Assembly: GCA_049724395.1 (NCBI GenBank) | Contig: JAUGWO010000247.1 | Coordinates: 34,508-98,507 of the forward strand | DNA length: 64,000 bases | Direction of reading: 5' to 3' | Source: Spongospora subterranea f. sp. subterranea | Taxonomy: Eukaryota; Endomyxa: Phytomyxea; Phytomyxea; Plasmodiophorida | Shown here: piece by piece, positions 1 through 10,716 of the stretch | Position numbering within the stretch: position 1 is the stretch's first letter | Layout: each line of letters opens with the position of its first letter | Program-made: the position numbers and the translations under genes | Notes under the pieces: model-generated | Database searches by the model: none | What the model saw: only the letters and a program-made list of their open reading frames with translations | Told to the model about the DNA's origin: nothing

Positions 1-783
1 AATTCCATCGGCCACGGTTTGACGATATATGGGTCATCTTAATACCACCGCCGAACCAGACCGATACGCCTGGACGATGTTTCGCCTGTTGGGAAATGCT
101 CGCTCCAGAACCGTGTCAAGGCCTTGTTAGATCATCGATAGAATTGTTTGTCAAATCCTTAAATTGACTGCTAAGGTCCACACCGCTCTTCGTATGAGAT
201 CATCGTCTTTCCCTCTAAGCTTATACCCAACAATCAATAAATCAACAACATCGAAGGAAAGGTTTTGATACTGAGCGTTGGAAACAGGTAATGTCGATGA
301 ATCTGTCGGCGTTTGTTAATTTGAAACCCTTTTTTATTGACATGAGCCAACGCCTCCATATCTTTGACTATTGTTGTGAACCCAATACGAAAAGTGAGTG
401 CTCGTCGGTCGAGGATTGAGAGTGGCTAATTCTCATTTCCTGCGGTTTGTTCATATATATCGTAAAAGCCTGTGCTTAAATCTGCGCTAACTTACCATAA
501 ACTTGGTAAATGCCCAGTTTACAGTGAACTGGGAATACGTCAAGCGATATTCACCGAGGTCGCAGCAATCGCTGCCCAAATACATCAGGGTGTGTGGTTG
601 GAAAACCGTCGGTCGTCGTTATCTATGCAATTGTCCCAAGCACAGTAAATATAAAACTAGTTTGGACAATATACGGCAACTGGATTTGACAGGAGAAAAT
701 CTGGCCACTAATGGCAGGTTATATCACCGCCCTGACACTTTCGACAAGAGAAACCGCCACCGCAACAGTGATCCATCAATTTA
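1..783. other. left edge, no gene recognised
   Basis: This stretch lies downstream of the first minus-strand gene. Short open frames exist on the plus strand, but none looks like a known protein and none begins with a convincing ATG. I see no repeat, RNA gene or transposon end in it. Confidence 0.4.
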
Positions 784-1319
784 TTATCGCCCTCTACTAG
801 CTAGATCACATTCAACTTCGACAATCGTTTGCCAGTCCGCTTCATATCCAGCGCCTATTGCCTGTAACATCATGTGTTAGCGCCATTCCGCGCCTCACAC
901 GCAGGTATGAGATCGTTACCGCCAAGAAGAACTGCTGTCCTTTGTCAGCCTCTCCCAGGCGAAGATAGCAATGACCCATCAGATGGAACGCTGCACATAT
1001 GTTATCTTCCATTCCTTTGGGCATTTTAACATATATTTGCAGGATCGTGACTATACATGGGATAGTGTTAATTGGCGACGTTCAGGGAAGTGTCGTTTTG
1101 TTGGTCGTACTTGCGGCCTCGAATCGCCCTTCCCTGAACTGGGTTTTGGCCTCGATCAGCAGATCTCTAGGTCTCTTATTGATATGGTTATACTCCTGAT
1201 TGAACCAGTCTAATTCCCTAACAATCTCTTTACGCTAATCAGGACAAGGGTCAAATTGGGTCTGGACAAGATCTGTGGCTATACAGGCTGACCTCTTTAT
1301 TGGTAATAAGATGATCCAT
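784..1319 (-). CDS. small TPR-repeat protein, four exons
   Basis: Four exons join in one frame to give a 119-residue protein: 1319-1293, 1234-1111, 1050-920 and 861-784. The three introns are 58, 60 and 58 nt, all GT-AG, and phases match at every junction, which is the main support for the model. The body carries two tetratricopeptide-type helix pairs (RDLLIEAKTQFREGRFEAA, then AAFHLMGHCYLRLGEADKG). TPR repeats are protein-protein interaction scaffolds, but the partner is not evident. I do not recognise the family. The start is the first ATG (residues MDHLITNKE) ahead of the first donor. No signal peptide or membrane segment is seen. A further upstream exon cannot be excluded. Confidence 0.62.
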
Positions 1320-1413
1320 TAGGTCAAATGACCCAATAGGGGGTACACACCCTGTTCTTTTGCACAATAATATAACAATCTCCTCTACTATGATCAAGAA
1401 AATGCGACGAACG

Positions 1414-2952
1414 TCATCTGATTCCATCGAGTAATCTCGTAAGCGACCTCAGGTGTGCCCAATCAATGAAGAATACAGCAGCGACACAGACCAGGCCGAT
1501 TACATCCAGACCATGGTCTGCAGCAATGCTCTTGATACTGTTGGCGACGATGGACGAGACGTCGCATTGACGAAGAAGGAGGAAGGCCGACAATGGAATG
1601 GATCGGGGATATTTTGGACCAAACGACATCAACAGCGTTAACGAGATGAGATAGAGATATCGTGTGATTCGTAATGAAGAATACCAGTTCATCACAAAGG
1701 TAATCACTACAAAGCTGAGCAACGACGGCAAACCAAACAGAGAACGGCTACCGATGGGCTGTACATTCTGATGAGATATTCTCGGCTTTGATAACGTCTT
1801 GGATTGATTAAGCGAAATGCCTGCAATCAGATCCTCGACGTCACAACCGTTGCTACTTTCCAGCGCCGACAAACTATAACCAAGTCCAGATATGCTGAGG
1901 GAGGAAGGACGCACAAGATCAGCGTTTGAATTATGGTGTGATTGTGGACGGGTTTCGTCGTGATCAACAATGGACATTTGAGAAGGGTCAAACGGTGACG
2001 AGCGCGGGATCGAGGGGCAATTCGCCCGATATGGGGGTTGCGAGATGGACCTGGGGGCTGGCGCTAGGACCGCGATCAGAACGGCAGCGACCCTGACCAT
2101 GAGCGAGAATAGACGGAGGGTGGAGATCAGAGGATAGTACGACGGGATCACCCGGGAGATGGCGCCAAACGGGACGTCGTGGCCGAGGAACACCATAATC
2201 AGTAGATCGGTGCCCGAGAACGCACAATACAGGAACGACTTGTGCATCAGGAAGATGGACACGATAAACTTGACGATGACGAGTTTGCATTCGTGTTCGG
2301 CCAGGACGGAGAACACGGATGTGTGCTCGAAATGAGTTAGATAGAGATGCTGCCTGGAGAACTCGACACCGGCTAGTGCCTGAATGACGGTGACAATATC
2401 GAGTAGGCAGAGGAGTAATCGGCATATATCCCAATGGCCGCCGTATTCCTTCTCGATCACTTCACTAATGCCCAACGGCGTCCCGAACGAACGGATTCGA
2501 TTGGAGATTTCCTTCAAGCGAATACAAACTGCAGCACGACAGGGATCGCATAATGGAAACTGTTTCTCGATTTCTGACGATTCCGAGATAGTTTGGGCAA
2601 GACTCATCGCCTGAATTTTCAGGGCTTGCTGGCACTGACATTGAGGGCACAACACTGGAGTAGAGATGGTCTTTCGGTAAAACTGGGGACGATGGACTCT
2701 GAAATTATAACAGGAATCCGACTGTTCCGGTAAATGCCTATCGTAATCACCTGATTCTGTGAAGCCATTGTACTGACCACAATCATCGAATGGGCAATAC
2801 CAAGATCCCGAGGCGATCGTCGGAGGCAACACATCTCCCACAAATCGACAACAGAAGTGGCAATGCAGTGCCCGCCTCCTATAACAGACTTTCCCTACGA
2901 TGATGCATACCCCAACCGCAATCAGTGCAACAATCAGGGGACCACTCAACAT
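1414..2952 (-). CDS. Nuclear envelope protein, TMEM201/Samp1/Ima1 family
   Basis: Uninterrupted ORF of 512 codons starting at ATG 2952. An N-terminal hydrophobic segment (about residues 4-22) is followed by a cysteine-rich zinc-binding region typical of the Ima1 N-terminal domain: a CHFC pair, then WYCPFDDCGQYNGF with a GDYD step, then CPQCQCQ and CDPC further on (about residues 30-140). In known members this domain faces the nucleoplasm, and the protein is an inner nuclear membrane component linking chromatin or LINC complexes to the envelope. Several further hydrophobic stretches occur in the middle and C-terminal parts, as expected for a multi-pass protein. Between them is a polar Ser/Pro-rich loop (about residues 290-390). 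The identification rests on the Cys/YNGF signature; the rest is too divergent to assign by eye. Confidence 0.72.
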   Translation of the reverse strand: MLSGPLIVALIAVGVCIIVGKVCYRRRALHCHFCCRFVGDVLPPTIASGSWYCPFDDCGQYNGFTESGDYDRHLPEQSDSCYNFRVHRPQFYRKTISTPVLCPQCQCQQALKIQAMSLAQTISESSEIEKQFPLCDPCRAAVCIRLKEISNRIRSFGTPLGISEVIEKEYGGHWDICRLLLCLLDIVTVIQALAGVEFSRQHLYLTHFEHTSVFSVLAEHECKLVIVKFIVSIFLMHKSFLYCAFSGTDLLIMVFLGHDVPFGAISRVIPSYYPLISTLRLFSLMVRVAAVLIAVLAPAPRSISQPPYRANCPSIPRSSPFDPSQMSIVDHDETRPQSHHNSNADLVRPSSLSISGLGYSLSALESSNGCDVEDLIAGISLNQSKTLSKPRISHQNVQPIGSRSLFGLPSLLSFVVITFVMNWYSSLRITRYLYLISLTLLMSFGPKYPRSIPLSAFLLLRQCDVSSIVANSIKSIAADHGLDVIGLVCVAAVFFIDWAHLRSLTRLLDGIR

Positions 2953-3078
2953 GCAATTGTCTGATGTGGATGGCCAAATCCTTTAATCCTGGCCAGCTCC
3001 ACCGGTCGTAATCGAAAGATGCGCGACGGTAATCGATTGCCGAATACTGTACGACCTCTGTCGTCAGTTGTCACGAGG

Positions 3079-3607
3079 TCAAATATATAGATTAGTCCGA
3101 AACTCAATCCGAATGCAGTTTTTGTCGAAGTCAATGAACGGCGATGCTGCCGACATGATCTGCCCGGTGAAACGGCACGATAATGTAGCCGCAATTTCGA
3201 AGGGCAATGGTAAGATCCGACCCATTGGGATTGGTTCTTTATTATCGGAGCCGCATTCCTCGCCGCCGGTCTAGATTACCTTCAGACCATCATCTAGAAA
3301 GGCGTTGCTGTCTCGCGCGGCACCGAGACAACGGTCGATCGTCGCGCCCAGCTTCATCTCCTCGCCCACCAGGGCCACGTTATCCTCGCGATTAGGCGGC
3401 TTCAACTGTTTCAGCAATCCAAACCGGGATTACCTTTGCGATCGTCGCGACTCCAATCAGGGCCCATTCTCCGCCACACCGTTCCTACTTTCGCCCCAAA
3501 TACGACCACCCGCTTTCTTTATCGCCGGAGTCCGCTACCTCCTTCTCTTCGCTTTTTTAGTCAAAATGGAGAAGCTTACGCGCGAAGTCAATTCGTCGTT
3601 CTGACAT
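3079..3607 (-). CDS. unrecognised multi-exon gene, structure tentative
   Basis: The minus strand has a GC-rich block here (about 3300-3470) without stops in one frame, flanked by GT and AG signals. The clearest exon lies at about 3281-3400 and reads LKPPNREDNVALVGEEMKLG at its start. A later exon appears to start with IMSAASPFIDFDKN and ends at the stop 3079-3081. A possible first exon begins at ATG 3607 (MSERRIDFA). The phase between that first exon and the next does not close in my model, so an exon boundary is wrong or a base is missing. The 3' end lies close upstream of the TMEM201-like gene. I do not recognise the product. Confidence 0.3.
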
Positions 3608-4082
3608 GCTACCTAGAATCTTGCACTCACCACCCGGGCAAACGTGTGTTGTCCAGCCAAGAGCCCAGCCGTGGTCTCCCTGACTCAAAACTACATTGAT
3701 TCACCACATGCCCGCCCTTTCAGATGGAATGGTGGGGTTGTAAACATATAAACATGGCTGGGAGCGTGGCTGGACATGTTGGACCCCGGAAACACTCGAA
3801 ACCTGGTGGACATATGAGACGAAATCAGAAGGATGCCGTCGAGTGGCGACAGGAAGTATTTTAAAATCAATTCTATGTTTATTTATCTAATGGACCGTTA
3901 GGTTAATCTGGTTTAATGTATGCGCTCAATTGATTTTTCGAATACACCGCAACTCTTTGCTGTGTTCGGTGCTTAAGGCTCTGTTCGGTAAACGATGTGA
4001 TGATTTTGGACCACAGCCGATCAAAAATCTGGAATCCTGTACTTTGTGATGGCACTTGCCATCGATAATATCTTATCGATTG
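3608..4082. other. intergenic, nothing recognised
   Basis: No convincing coding frame, RNA gene or repeat is visible. It separates the 5' end of the unresolved small gene from the 3' end of the LRRC49-like gene. Confidence 0.4.
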
Positions 4083-6243
4083 CTACCCCACACCATCAGA
4101 AAAGTACAGTAGTTTGCCAAATGTACAAAATTTACCTGGTCGGCTATTCACACTGTTTGTGAGCGAAATTTCGTCGCAACGACATACATTTATGAAGAAA
4201 GACTCCTGAGCCGTAGTTCTTTCAAATACTCTGGTGGTAGGCCTCGGTAAAACTGGTTTAGTCCTCATAACCGATGAACTGCATCTCGGCCATCTTCTAC
4301 TGAATCGAAGGACAGCCAGGTCTCTGTGATGCGATGTTACAACGACATCGTTGTATGAAGTAATGGTCTTCATAACAAAGATGATATACGATCGATGTAG
4401 TGGTGCGGTGAGGATGGGATTATTCATAATGCATACTTCGGTAACTCCTGTAAAGACCTGAGCAGAGCAGATTCAAGAAACATCAAGATCTAAAGAACAG
4501 TAATATACAGATAGTTCTTCAAGATCCAGAAATGAACATATATTGTTATGCGAAAACTCCAAACGGCGCAAATTAGGCCATGTCACTATCGTAGTAAAAT
4601 ATTCACTGATGTTGCCGAACGATATGTAATTGAAGCTAAGAGTTGTGCAATCGGAAGCACAGTCGAGTTCCAAAGCCTGAAAGCCAAATCCGAATATTGT
4701 CAGCTTGCTTTTATTGTCTTGGAACTTGTAATACGAAGGAACGTCTTTATCTTGAGAAATATCTACAGGACACATCAGCAAACGCAAGCTTTTTTGGATT
4801 GTTATTCTACCAATACTGTTTTGATGTTTATCCCACCATATTTGAATTTTCTGGGAAGTTGAGGACCTAAAGTTATGATCCAAGTTAGAAAAAATTACCA
4901 TTCATTGTAAGACACCTAACCACGATTCAGGCTTTGAGTATGCTTTTAGAACAGGTCCAGGAGGAGATGGTATTTTTTCATTTGCATCAAATGAAGAATG
5001 ATCGGAAGCCCCGTTATCGGTAACTACGATTTCAGGCCAATAGGGGATGGCTGCTGTATCGGGACGACCCTGCACACTCCATACATCGAATGAGGTACTA
5101 AAAAACCATGTTCCATTATTTGTTCGCTCAAAACTAAACACGACACGTATAATACCACGTACAGCTCAGGAAGCGATACTAGAATATGCTGCATTAATAA
5201 TCCGTCGTTCGTTATCGTGTTCCATTTCAACGTCAATTCTGTTTGCCGACATCGCTAAGTCTAGTAGATGGCAAACTCGACAAACCGTACCTTTCAATGT
5301 AACGATTTTGACGATTTCGTCAATGACAGATATTTTATCAATACGATTGTGAGATAAGAAAAGACGCTTCAGCCGAGGCAATCCTCTCAATGGTGAGCAT
5401 TGAGACACCTAAACCGATTGTAGCTCGATGAATGATTGACCTAACAAATGCTCATAACATACATGGTTATGAGCCAGATTCAATTCGGTAAGAGCGGCCA
5501 TTCCAGATACTTTGGCAATTTTCTCTATGCGATTTGACTCCAGATTTAAAACCCGCAAGGATTTTAATTGTTGAATATTCTCTTAGTCGCAAAACAAGAA
5601 CTGTTTTAGCTGGAATGACGTTGAAACATTCGCAACGATCACTCACCGATTTTAGTAATGTGATTGCATTGAAGATCCAGTACGTCCAGCAACGGAACGC
5701 AATTCAAATTTTCAATAACAGAGATATTGTTTTTCCCGAGAAGCAGAACTCGAAGTAACGGTACTTCATTTAGCCCTGAAATCGCCTGATAATATCGATA
5801 ATCAAATACGGCATAAGAGATGCAAGATCTGGACCTGAAGATTATTATTGTGGAAATCCAGGTAAATTAGGTTAAATAAGGAGAGTCTTTCTATGTATCG
5901 GATGAAGTTGTTTTCGAAGCTAAGAAGTTGAAGTTGATCTTCTTTCTCGAATGATGGACAGACCTCAAACCAACTAAGTTCTAGGGAGAATGATGATATT
6001 CAAAGAATTACAAGCATCCCCTTTCCGTCTAAAGTCAGCCTTTCTGGCTGGGATAATCGCTGCGATTCTTTTCGCAATACCACCGGAATCATTTGTTGAC
6101 CCGGAAACGTCTGCGTTTTAGTAGAGAGTCGAGCCACGATAGCGCCCTTTAACTACGAAGTAAATAATAATGTATTAGACTATGATAAGACTATGCAATG
6201 CATTTACGAACAAGTTTACGATTGCTCTTTGATCCAGGATCAT
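4083..6243 (-). CDS. LRRC49: LRRC49-like tubulin polyglutamylase complex subunit
   Basis: Spliced minus-strand gene. Exon 1 starts at ATG 6243 (MILDQRAIVNLF) and joins exon 2 at 6152 through a 55-nt intron in phase. Next comes PERLTLDGKG, the lead-in seen in LRRC49, followed by seven or so SDS22-type leucine-rich repeats. Examples are LDFHNNNL, LRVLLLGKNNISVIENL, LDVLDLQCNHITKI, LRVLNLESNRIEKI, LTELNLAHNH and LKRLFLSHNRIDKI. Introns within the repeats are about 65, 54, 49 and 30 nt, GT-AG and phase-consistent. The C-terminal part (about 4880-4390) retains the second LRR-like block known from LRRC49 (FPNL-type repeat seen as WPNLRRLEFSHNNI, then a NPIL...HRSY segment). In animals this protein is part of the complex that glutamylates axonemal and neuronal tubulin. 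The last exon end (4083) and two middle junctions are approximate. Confidence 0.75.
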
Positions 6244-6978
6244 CGTTCAATACTGGTCCAGATTGTGGATCACCAAGTCGGACAGCTACCACAGTGGGCA
6301 GTTCAAGGCCCCATATAAAAACACGATAGCTGTCAAAAAGAGAGATACCTTGATTGATTCTATTGGTCATTGGAAGGACATGGTGGAGTGGATGGATGTC
6401 GAGTAACCAGCCGTCGAGGAGTATTCCCAGGATTCGGGAAGAGTCCAACAGCGAAATGAGATTATGAGAGAAGGGTGACCTGTGTGAGGGACATGTAGTG
6501 ATGGACTGTATCAGGAGGCCGAAATCATATCGTTCATCATTTTACAATACGAATTACGATACGATGTGGCCTTATCCAGTGTTGGCGATATCGGGTGGCC
6601 GAACCCCCAATACCATTAGGATTGCGCCTCTCATTCCGCCATTAAACCGTTTCGATGGCGTACGCCGCTTCACTTTTTCGTCATGATCTGCATGTTGTAA
6701 GGCCAATAGCTTCGAATCAGGTGCGCTCATCTAAATCCCGATGTTCGCTCGGTTTGCAGACTATATTTCGGCAACAAAACGTCGTCGTGGAGGATATGGT
6801 TCTACAAGGTTGGCAGGGTTTTACTGAAACCAATGATCTGTTCTAAACAGTAATACAAAGGCATGGTGGTGCAGTATGAATTAACACGATATAAGCTGCA
6901 TTACGATATCATTACGATCTCCAAAGCAGTCAGAGTTAACAATTATTTCGAATTTCGTTCAAAGTGCAATTTTCTCAG
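6244..6978. other. unresolved region upstream of LRRC49-like gene
   Basis: A minus-strand frame around 6290-6480 reads protein-like (SRILGILLDGWLLDIHPL) and is followed by a possible GT donor, so part of another minus-strand gene may lie here. The 5' part of the Ras-like plus-strand ORF should also lie in this interval, but I could not find a P-loop. Neither case is resolved. Confidence 0.25.
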
Positions 6979-7482
6979 GCTGAAATCGACCCGGCGATGT
7001 GCAGTGCAGATGGATATATACTCGCTTATTCTGGGAGTTCCAATGCTTCAGCGATCTGTATTGAGCCAGCACTCTTAAGGCTAATCGACATCCAGCGAAC
7101 CCTACGGATCCCGATAGTGATCGTTCAAATCCAGTCAACAACAAAAGCCAACAAGGTTCCTGATACGTTTGGGGGGCTTCTAGCCATTGTAAATGCATTC
7201 TGTGGCTTTCTATCAGACAAAACTGACAATCAGCAGAAATATGGCGCCACGTTCGTTTCAGTCTCCGCTGACGATGGTGTTACTATTGCCAATACAATTG
7301 TAGCTGAAATAGGTGATGATCGCAGCATCCGAAAGAAGATTCGGCATCGTTATCTCAAAAACATTTCAACGGCGTCTAAATGGAATGACGCCGCCCTGAC
7401 ACGATATGAAATTGCCAATACTATTATAGGGGTCTTGATCATCTGTATATTGCTCAGGTTAAAATCATCAGTGTTCATATAA
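6979..7482 (+). CDS. divergent Ras-like GTPase fold, C-terminal part
   Basis: An exon appears to start after TTTCTCAG at 6978 and stays open to the stop at 7480-7482. Its order of elements resembles the second half of a Ras-type G domain. SADGYILAYS corresponds to the strand after switch II, IPIVIVQIQS sits where the G4 NKxD strand should be, and FVSVSADDG sits where the G5 SAK strand should be. The nucleotide-specifying NKxD is replaced by QIQS, so guanine binding would be lost or altered. It ends in a hydrophobic segment (IIGVLIICILL) that could be a C-terminal membrane anchor. The P-loop half was not found upstream. It could be a pseudo-GTPase, a decayed gene, or chance similarity. Confidence 0.33.
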   Translation, partial: AEIDPAMCSADGYILAYSGSSNASAICIEPALLRLIDIQRTLRIPIVIVQIQSTTKANKVPDTFGGLLAIVNAFCGFLSDKTDNQQKYGATFVSVSADDGVTIANTIVAEIGDDRSIRKKIRHRYLKNISTASKWNDAALTRYEIANTIIGVLIICILLRLKSSVFI

Positions 7483-7583
7483 ATCTCATTTGCTCAATGA
7501 CGGTGAACTCAATCTACCGAAATCGTGATTCTGTATTGTACATATGTTGTGAATTTATATCTATACATGTTTACATGACTGCA

Positions 7584-9119
7584 TTATCTGGAGGAATCGA
7601 AAAGGAAGTGTTGCAAAAGAGGGAGTACGCGGAAATGAGCGCCATCTTCGAATATATCTCGAATTTCGTCACCCGAGCTGGCGTTCATAACAGACTTTGA
7701 ACGGAAAACAAAGATAGCCGCCGCGAGAACAGATAATAGTTCCAGCGAATCGTATGCAAGAATTCTATCCCAAAGAATAAGAACTTGGTCAACAGCAAGA
7801 TAACCTGAGAAAGCTGTGAACAACCATGGGAAAACAACTCGAAGTGGGGGCAGGCCAGCTTCTACTGCATGGTAAAACACTTGAGGACTATCCGACTGCA
7901 CCAGGTCTTCGAACAATTTGCACAAATAGATGATGGTATCTTTCCTCGAGCTGATCAGATGGAGTCGGCAAAAATAACGGGCGTACATTTGTCTGTACAC
8001 GAAATAGGTCTGTTCTGCTTGTTGGAACAGATAGCATAATGGCGCTGCCAGCATTACTTGAAGATGAAAAGGGACAATTTGACAAGGTGGTATAATGGTG
8101 TCGCCTTGATCGTTGAGCTCCAAGCCAGAATTTTCCATCGCTGTCAGTGACTTTTGAACAGGAACAAATTGAGGAGGTTGATGAGAATTAGAGGGTATAA
8201 TCTGAGAATTTTCAGAATCATCAAAAATGTTTGTGGTCAATGGAGCAACAGATAGAGGTAGAATGCTGTTCCTGGGGACCCAAGAATCGCGGCTGAACGC
8301 AAGCATCATTTCATCGAGCATGTCTTCGAAAACAAAATAGGCGGCGTTGTCAGTGGTCTCTTGAACTTCCAGACGATAAAGATCGTCCGTGATCATATCC
8401 CACCGACGAACTTGACTGATCAATTTTTCATAATGTGCCAGGTCTCGTTCAGATGACCACACGCCTAGTATTCTCTTCCAGAATCGCGGTCGAAGTGATG
8501 CTGGAATTCCTGTCTGGGCATAGACCATTAGTTCAGCAGTGCTCGTCCTGGTATCATTCAACAACCGTTCACCATCAGAATTTTGTTGACTTCTAAACCA
8601 ACCCAAACCAGAAAGTTCATCGTCGAGGCCAACATGGCGGATGTTTGGGCTAAGTTGGCAATACCGACGTCTCAGCAGATCTAATGTTGGAGTTCGAAGG
8701 CACAGCTTTACCGAACCGAATCCTGTAATGTTATTTTCAGCTGAGGACGCCGCATTTGGATTGGAGAGATTTTCAATTTCATTAAGTAGGTCGGTCCACG
8801 AGTAAATGAGATGAGACGGGAACTGCTCTTCTTGATCACGATCGCGGTTTGGTCGAATACGAGGCATCAGTAATGGTCGTTTCTGATGAGATGCTATTGC
8901 CCTAAGTTGATACCTCATTCTAGAGTCCCACTGCATTCTCAGTTTTTCGACGAAGTCCAACGGTTCGTATCGATCATCAACACCGGCGAATTTATATTCA
9001 CGGCTGTGATTGGCATTACGATCGATGAAATGAATAACACTTTCAAGGCGAGGCGCTAGAGGGGACCGGAACAAAAGAGACTCGATTGAGCCCTCTATCT
9101 CGGAAACTGTTTGCTTCAT
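7584..9119 (-). CDS. TBC1D19: TBC-domain RabGAP, TBC1D19-like
   Basis: Intronless ORF of 511 residues from ATG 9119. Residues from about 210 onward form a TBC domain: GIPASLRPRFWKRILGVW, then RWDMITDDLYRLE, with C-terminal helices YARYFCRLHLISSRKDTI, FPWLFTAFSGYLAVDQVLIL, WDRILAYDSLELL and LPLLQHFLF. TBC proteins stimulate GTP hydrolysis by Rab GTPases in membrane traffic. The spacing, the late 'LWDRILAYDSLELLSVLAAA' block and the overall length (TBC1D19 is about 526 residues) fit the TBC1D19 subfamily. I do not see the classical IxxDxxR arginine finger in its usual form: the corresponding motif reads MITDDLYRLE, so catalytic competence is uncertain. The frame stays open a little upstream to a GTG, so an upstream coding exon is possible. 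Confidence 0.75.
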   Translation of the reverse strand: MKQTVSEIEGSIESLLFRSPLAPRLESVIHFIDRNANHSREYKFAGVDDRYEPLDFVEKLRMQWDSRMRYQLRAIASHQKRPLLMPRIRPNRDRDQEEQFPSHLIYSWTDLLNEIENLSNPNAASSAENNITGFGSVKLCLRTPTLDLLRRRYCQLSPNIRHVGLDDELSGLGWFRSQQNSDGERLLNDTRTSTAELMVYAQTGIPASLRPRFWKRILGVWSSERDLAHYEKLISQVRRWDMITDDLYRLEVQETTDNAAYFVFEDMLDEMMLAFSRDSWVPRNSILPLSVAPLTTNIFDDSENSQIIPSNSHQPPQFVPVQKSLTAMENSGLELNDQGDTIIPPCQIVPFHLQVMLAAPLCYLFQQAEQTYFVYRQMYARYFCRLHLISSRKDTIIYLCKLFEDLVQSDSPQVFYHAVEAGLPPLRVVFPWLFTAFSGYLAVDQVLILWDRILAYDSLELLSVLAAAIFVFRSKSVMNASSGDEIRDIFEDGAHFRVLPLLQHFLFDSSR

Positions 9120-10460
9120 ACACAGTTCTTTCACAGATCGCTTTGCTGACCTAATTGAACCATTATTTACTACACATTGCGATATAAATTATTGCAATCG
9201 CGATTTACCAATATACTGGATACTCTTCAATCGCCTCGATTATCTTTTTGCGTTGGTCTTCGACCGTGTCAAAATGTCCATAGACGACATGAGATTGCAT
9301 ATATGAAATTGGCGATTAAGGATGCCGAACCTTCGACTTGGGTAAGTTAACCTAACAAGGCAAAGAACAGAAAAAAATTCTTGGAGCAAAAAAAAGTTCA
9401 CCAGTACGACATCGGTGGCGTTGTGTGTGGGTTTTGATAGTGACGATTGTGATGGCGGGACCTTAATAACACTAGAAGGGGCTACACACCACCACTTGGA
9501 CCCTGTCAATGTAAGGAAACATTAGGCACCTGTAGGCTTGGCTGCAGCAGCCACTCGTGGCGAAATACGATCATGATCCGTTGGGCAGTCTTACGGAGCC
9601 ATATCCGCGTCGTGTTTCCTTGTGTATCAACTTCGTCAAGAGGCAAAACGGGCGAATGACCAACATATGGTCAGAATCAAACAAGCTTGCCTCCCAACGA
9701 CACTACACAGGCAGCGATCCCCACAGCGGTTCGATAGTCTTGGCTTGTAATTTTATACGCTCGACAAATCGTCATTCAAAACACTGCCGATGATAACCAA
9801 CACAAGCGCTAGACTATGTTGACCATAGATCATCGATACCCAAAATTATCTACAGATCTGTCTAGTTTTATTTTATTTTTTCGATCGCCAACGAGACAGA
9901 GAATTTCGCAGCTGATCGGAACTGATGAGAACCTAAATAATGCATCTGATTCAAACCAAAAGCAGTTACTTTTCAATGAGATTCGTCTACGCTAACTTTT
10001 GATCGAAGAATCACCTTCTGGCGAAGATTATGATTTCTACATCATCATCATAAATTTCCCGCCGAGTGTGAGACAAACAAAGGATTTTATGATGGGATGA
10101 CTACTGTTCATTTGTCATATCTGACACAACGAGTTGGGTTTGCTGAGGATCAACACTTTCTGCAAACGATATTAATAAGAATGTCGAGCAATGAATCTAA
10201 AAGTAGGGGTTCACTGACATAAAACGCAAACACAATTAAATTCAGATCGAATGAAGTAATCACATGACGACTATTTAGTTCATCAAGGTGGATCATCTGA
10301 CAACAATCCCTTTCAAAACTTGGGTGACGAACTCATAACACTCTAAGACCCGAAATAAAACTAACTCGCATTTTGAGATTTGCCGCTTTTAGCTCAAGAT
10401 GCAGTGTGGCAGTGCTGGTGTGAGGTTTTCGAGTTAGATGAAAAACGAACGCTGGTAGAA
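9120..10460. other. intergenic, nothing recognised
   Basis: The first 400 bases should hold the promoter of the TBC gene. The remainder (9.5-10.4 kb) is AT-rich with only short open frames on either strand. No repeat unit, RNA gene or transposon end is evident. Confidence 0.4.
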
Positions 10461-10641
10461 GCTGGTTTACTGATGACGGCATGGAGATAAGCGATTTTGA
10501 GGACCCAGGGCCTGGATTTGAGCGAGGGAACGAGAGGCCGGCGGTGGCCGAGTCCCACCCCAGACCCCAGGGCCAAGCGGCAGGGCCAGAGGGGGGAAAT
10601 GGGCCGAACAATGGCACACAGCGGACTCCGTACAATAATTG
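10460..10641 (+). CDS. C-terminal exon of an unrecognised Gly/Pro-rich protein
   Basis: A GC-rich plus-strand frame reads SWFTDDGMEISDFEDPGPGF and continues Gly/Pro/Asn-rich to the stop at 10639-10641, only about 76 bases before the SF3A1 start codon. Composition jumps from AT-rich to GC-rich here, which suggests coding sequence. Upstream exons could not be joined. Minus-strand frames across the same block are also open, so strand assignment is uncertain. Confidence 0.25.
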
Positions 10642-10716
10642 ATAATCCCCTTGTCATTGTTCGCCATCTCTTAATCATAAACCTCCTATCGCCACGACTG
10701 CCAGCCGGGCGTTGCC

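Noticed and set aside
1988-2434. 148-codon minus-strand frame overlapping the TMEM201-like gene
   Set aside because: Different frame on the same strand within a longer ORF that has a recognisable zinc domain.
4124-4370. 20-nt intron at the end of the LRRC49-like gene (GTTGTAACAT...ATCACAG)
   Set aside because: Too short for credible splicing and the alternative exon shows no better family match; the gene is left ending at 4083.
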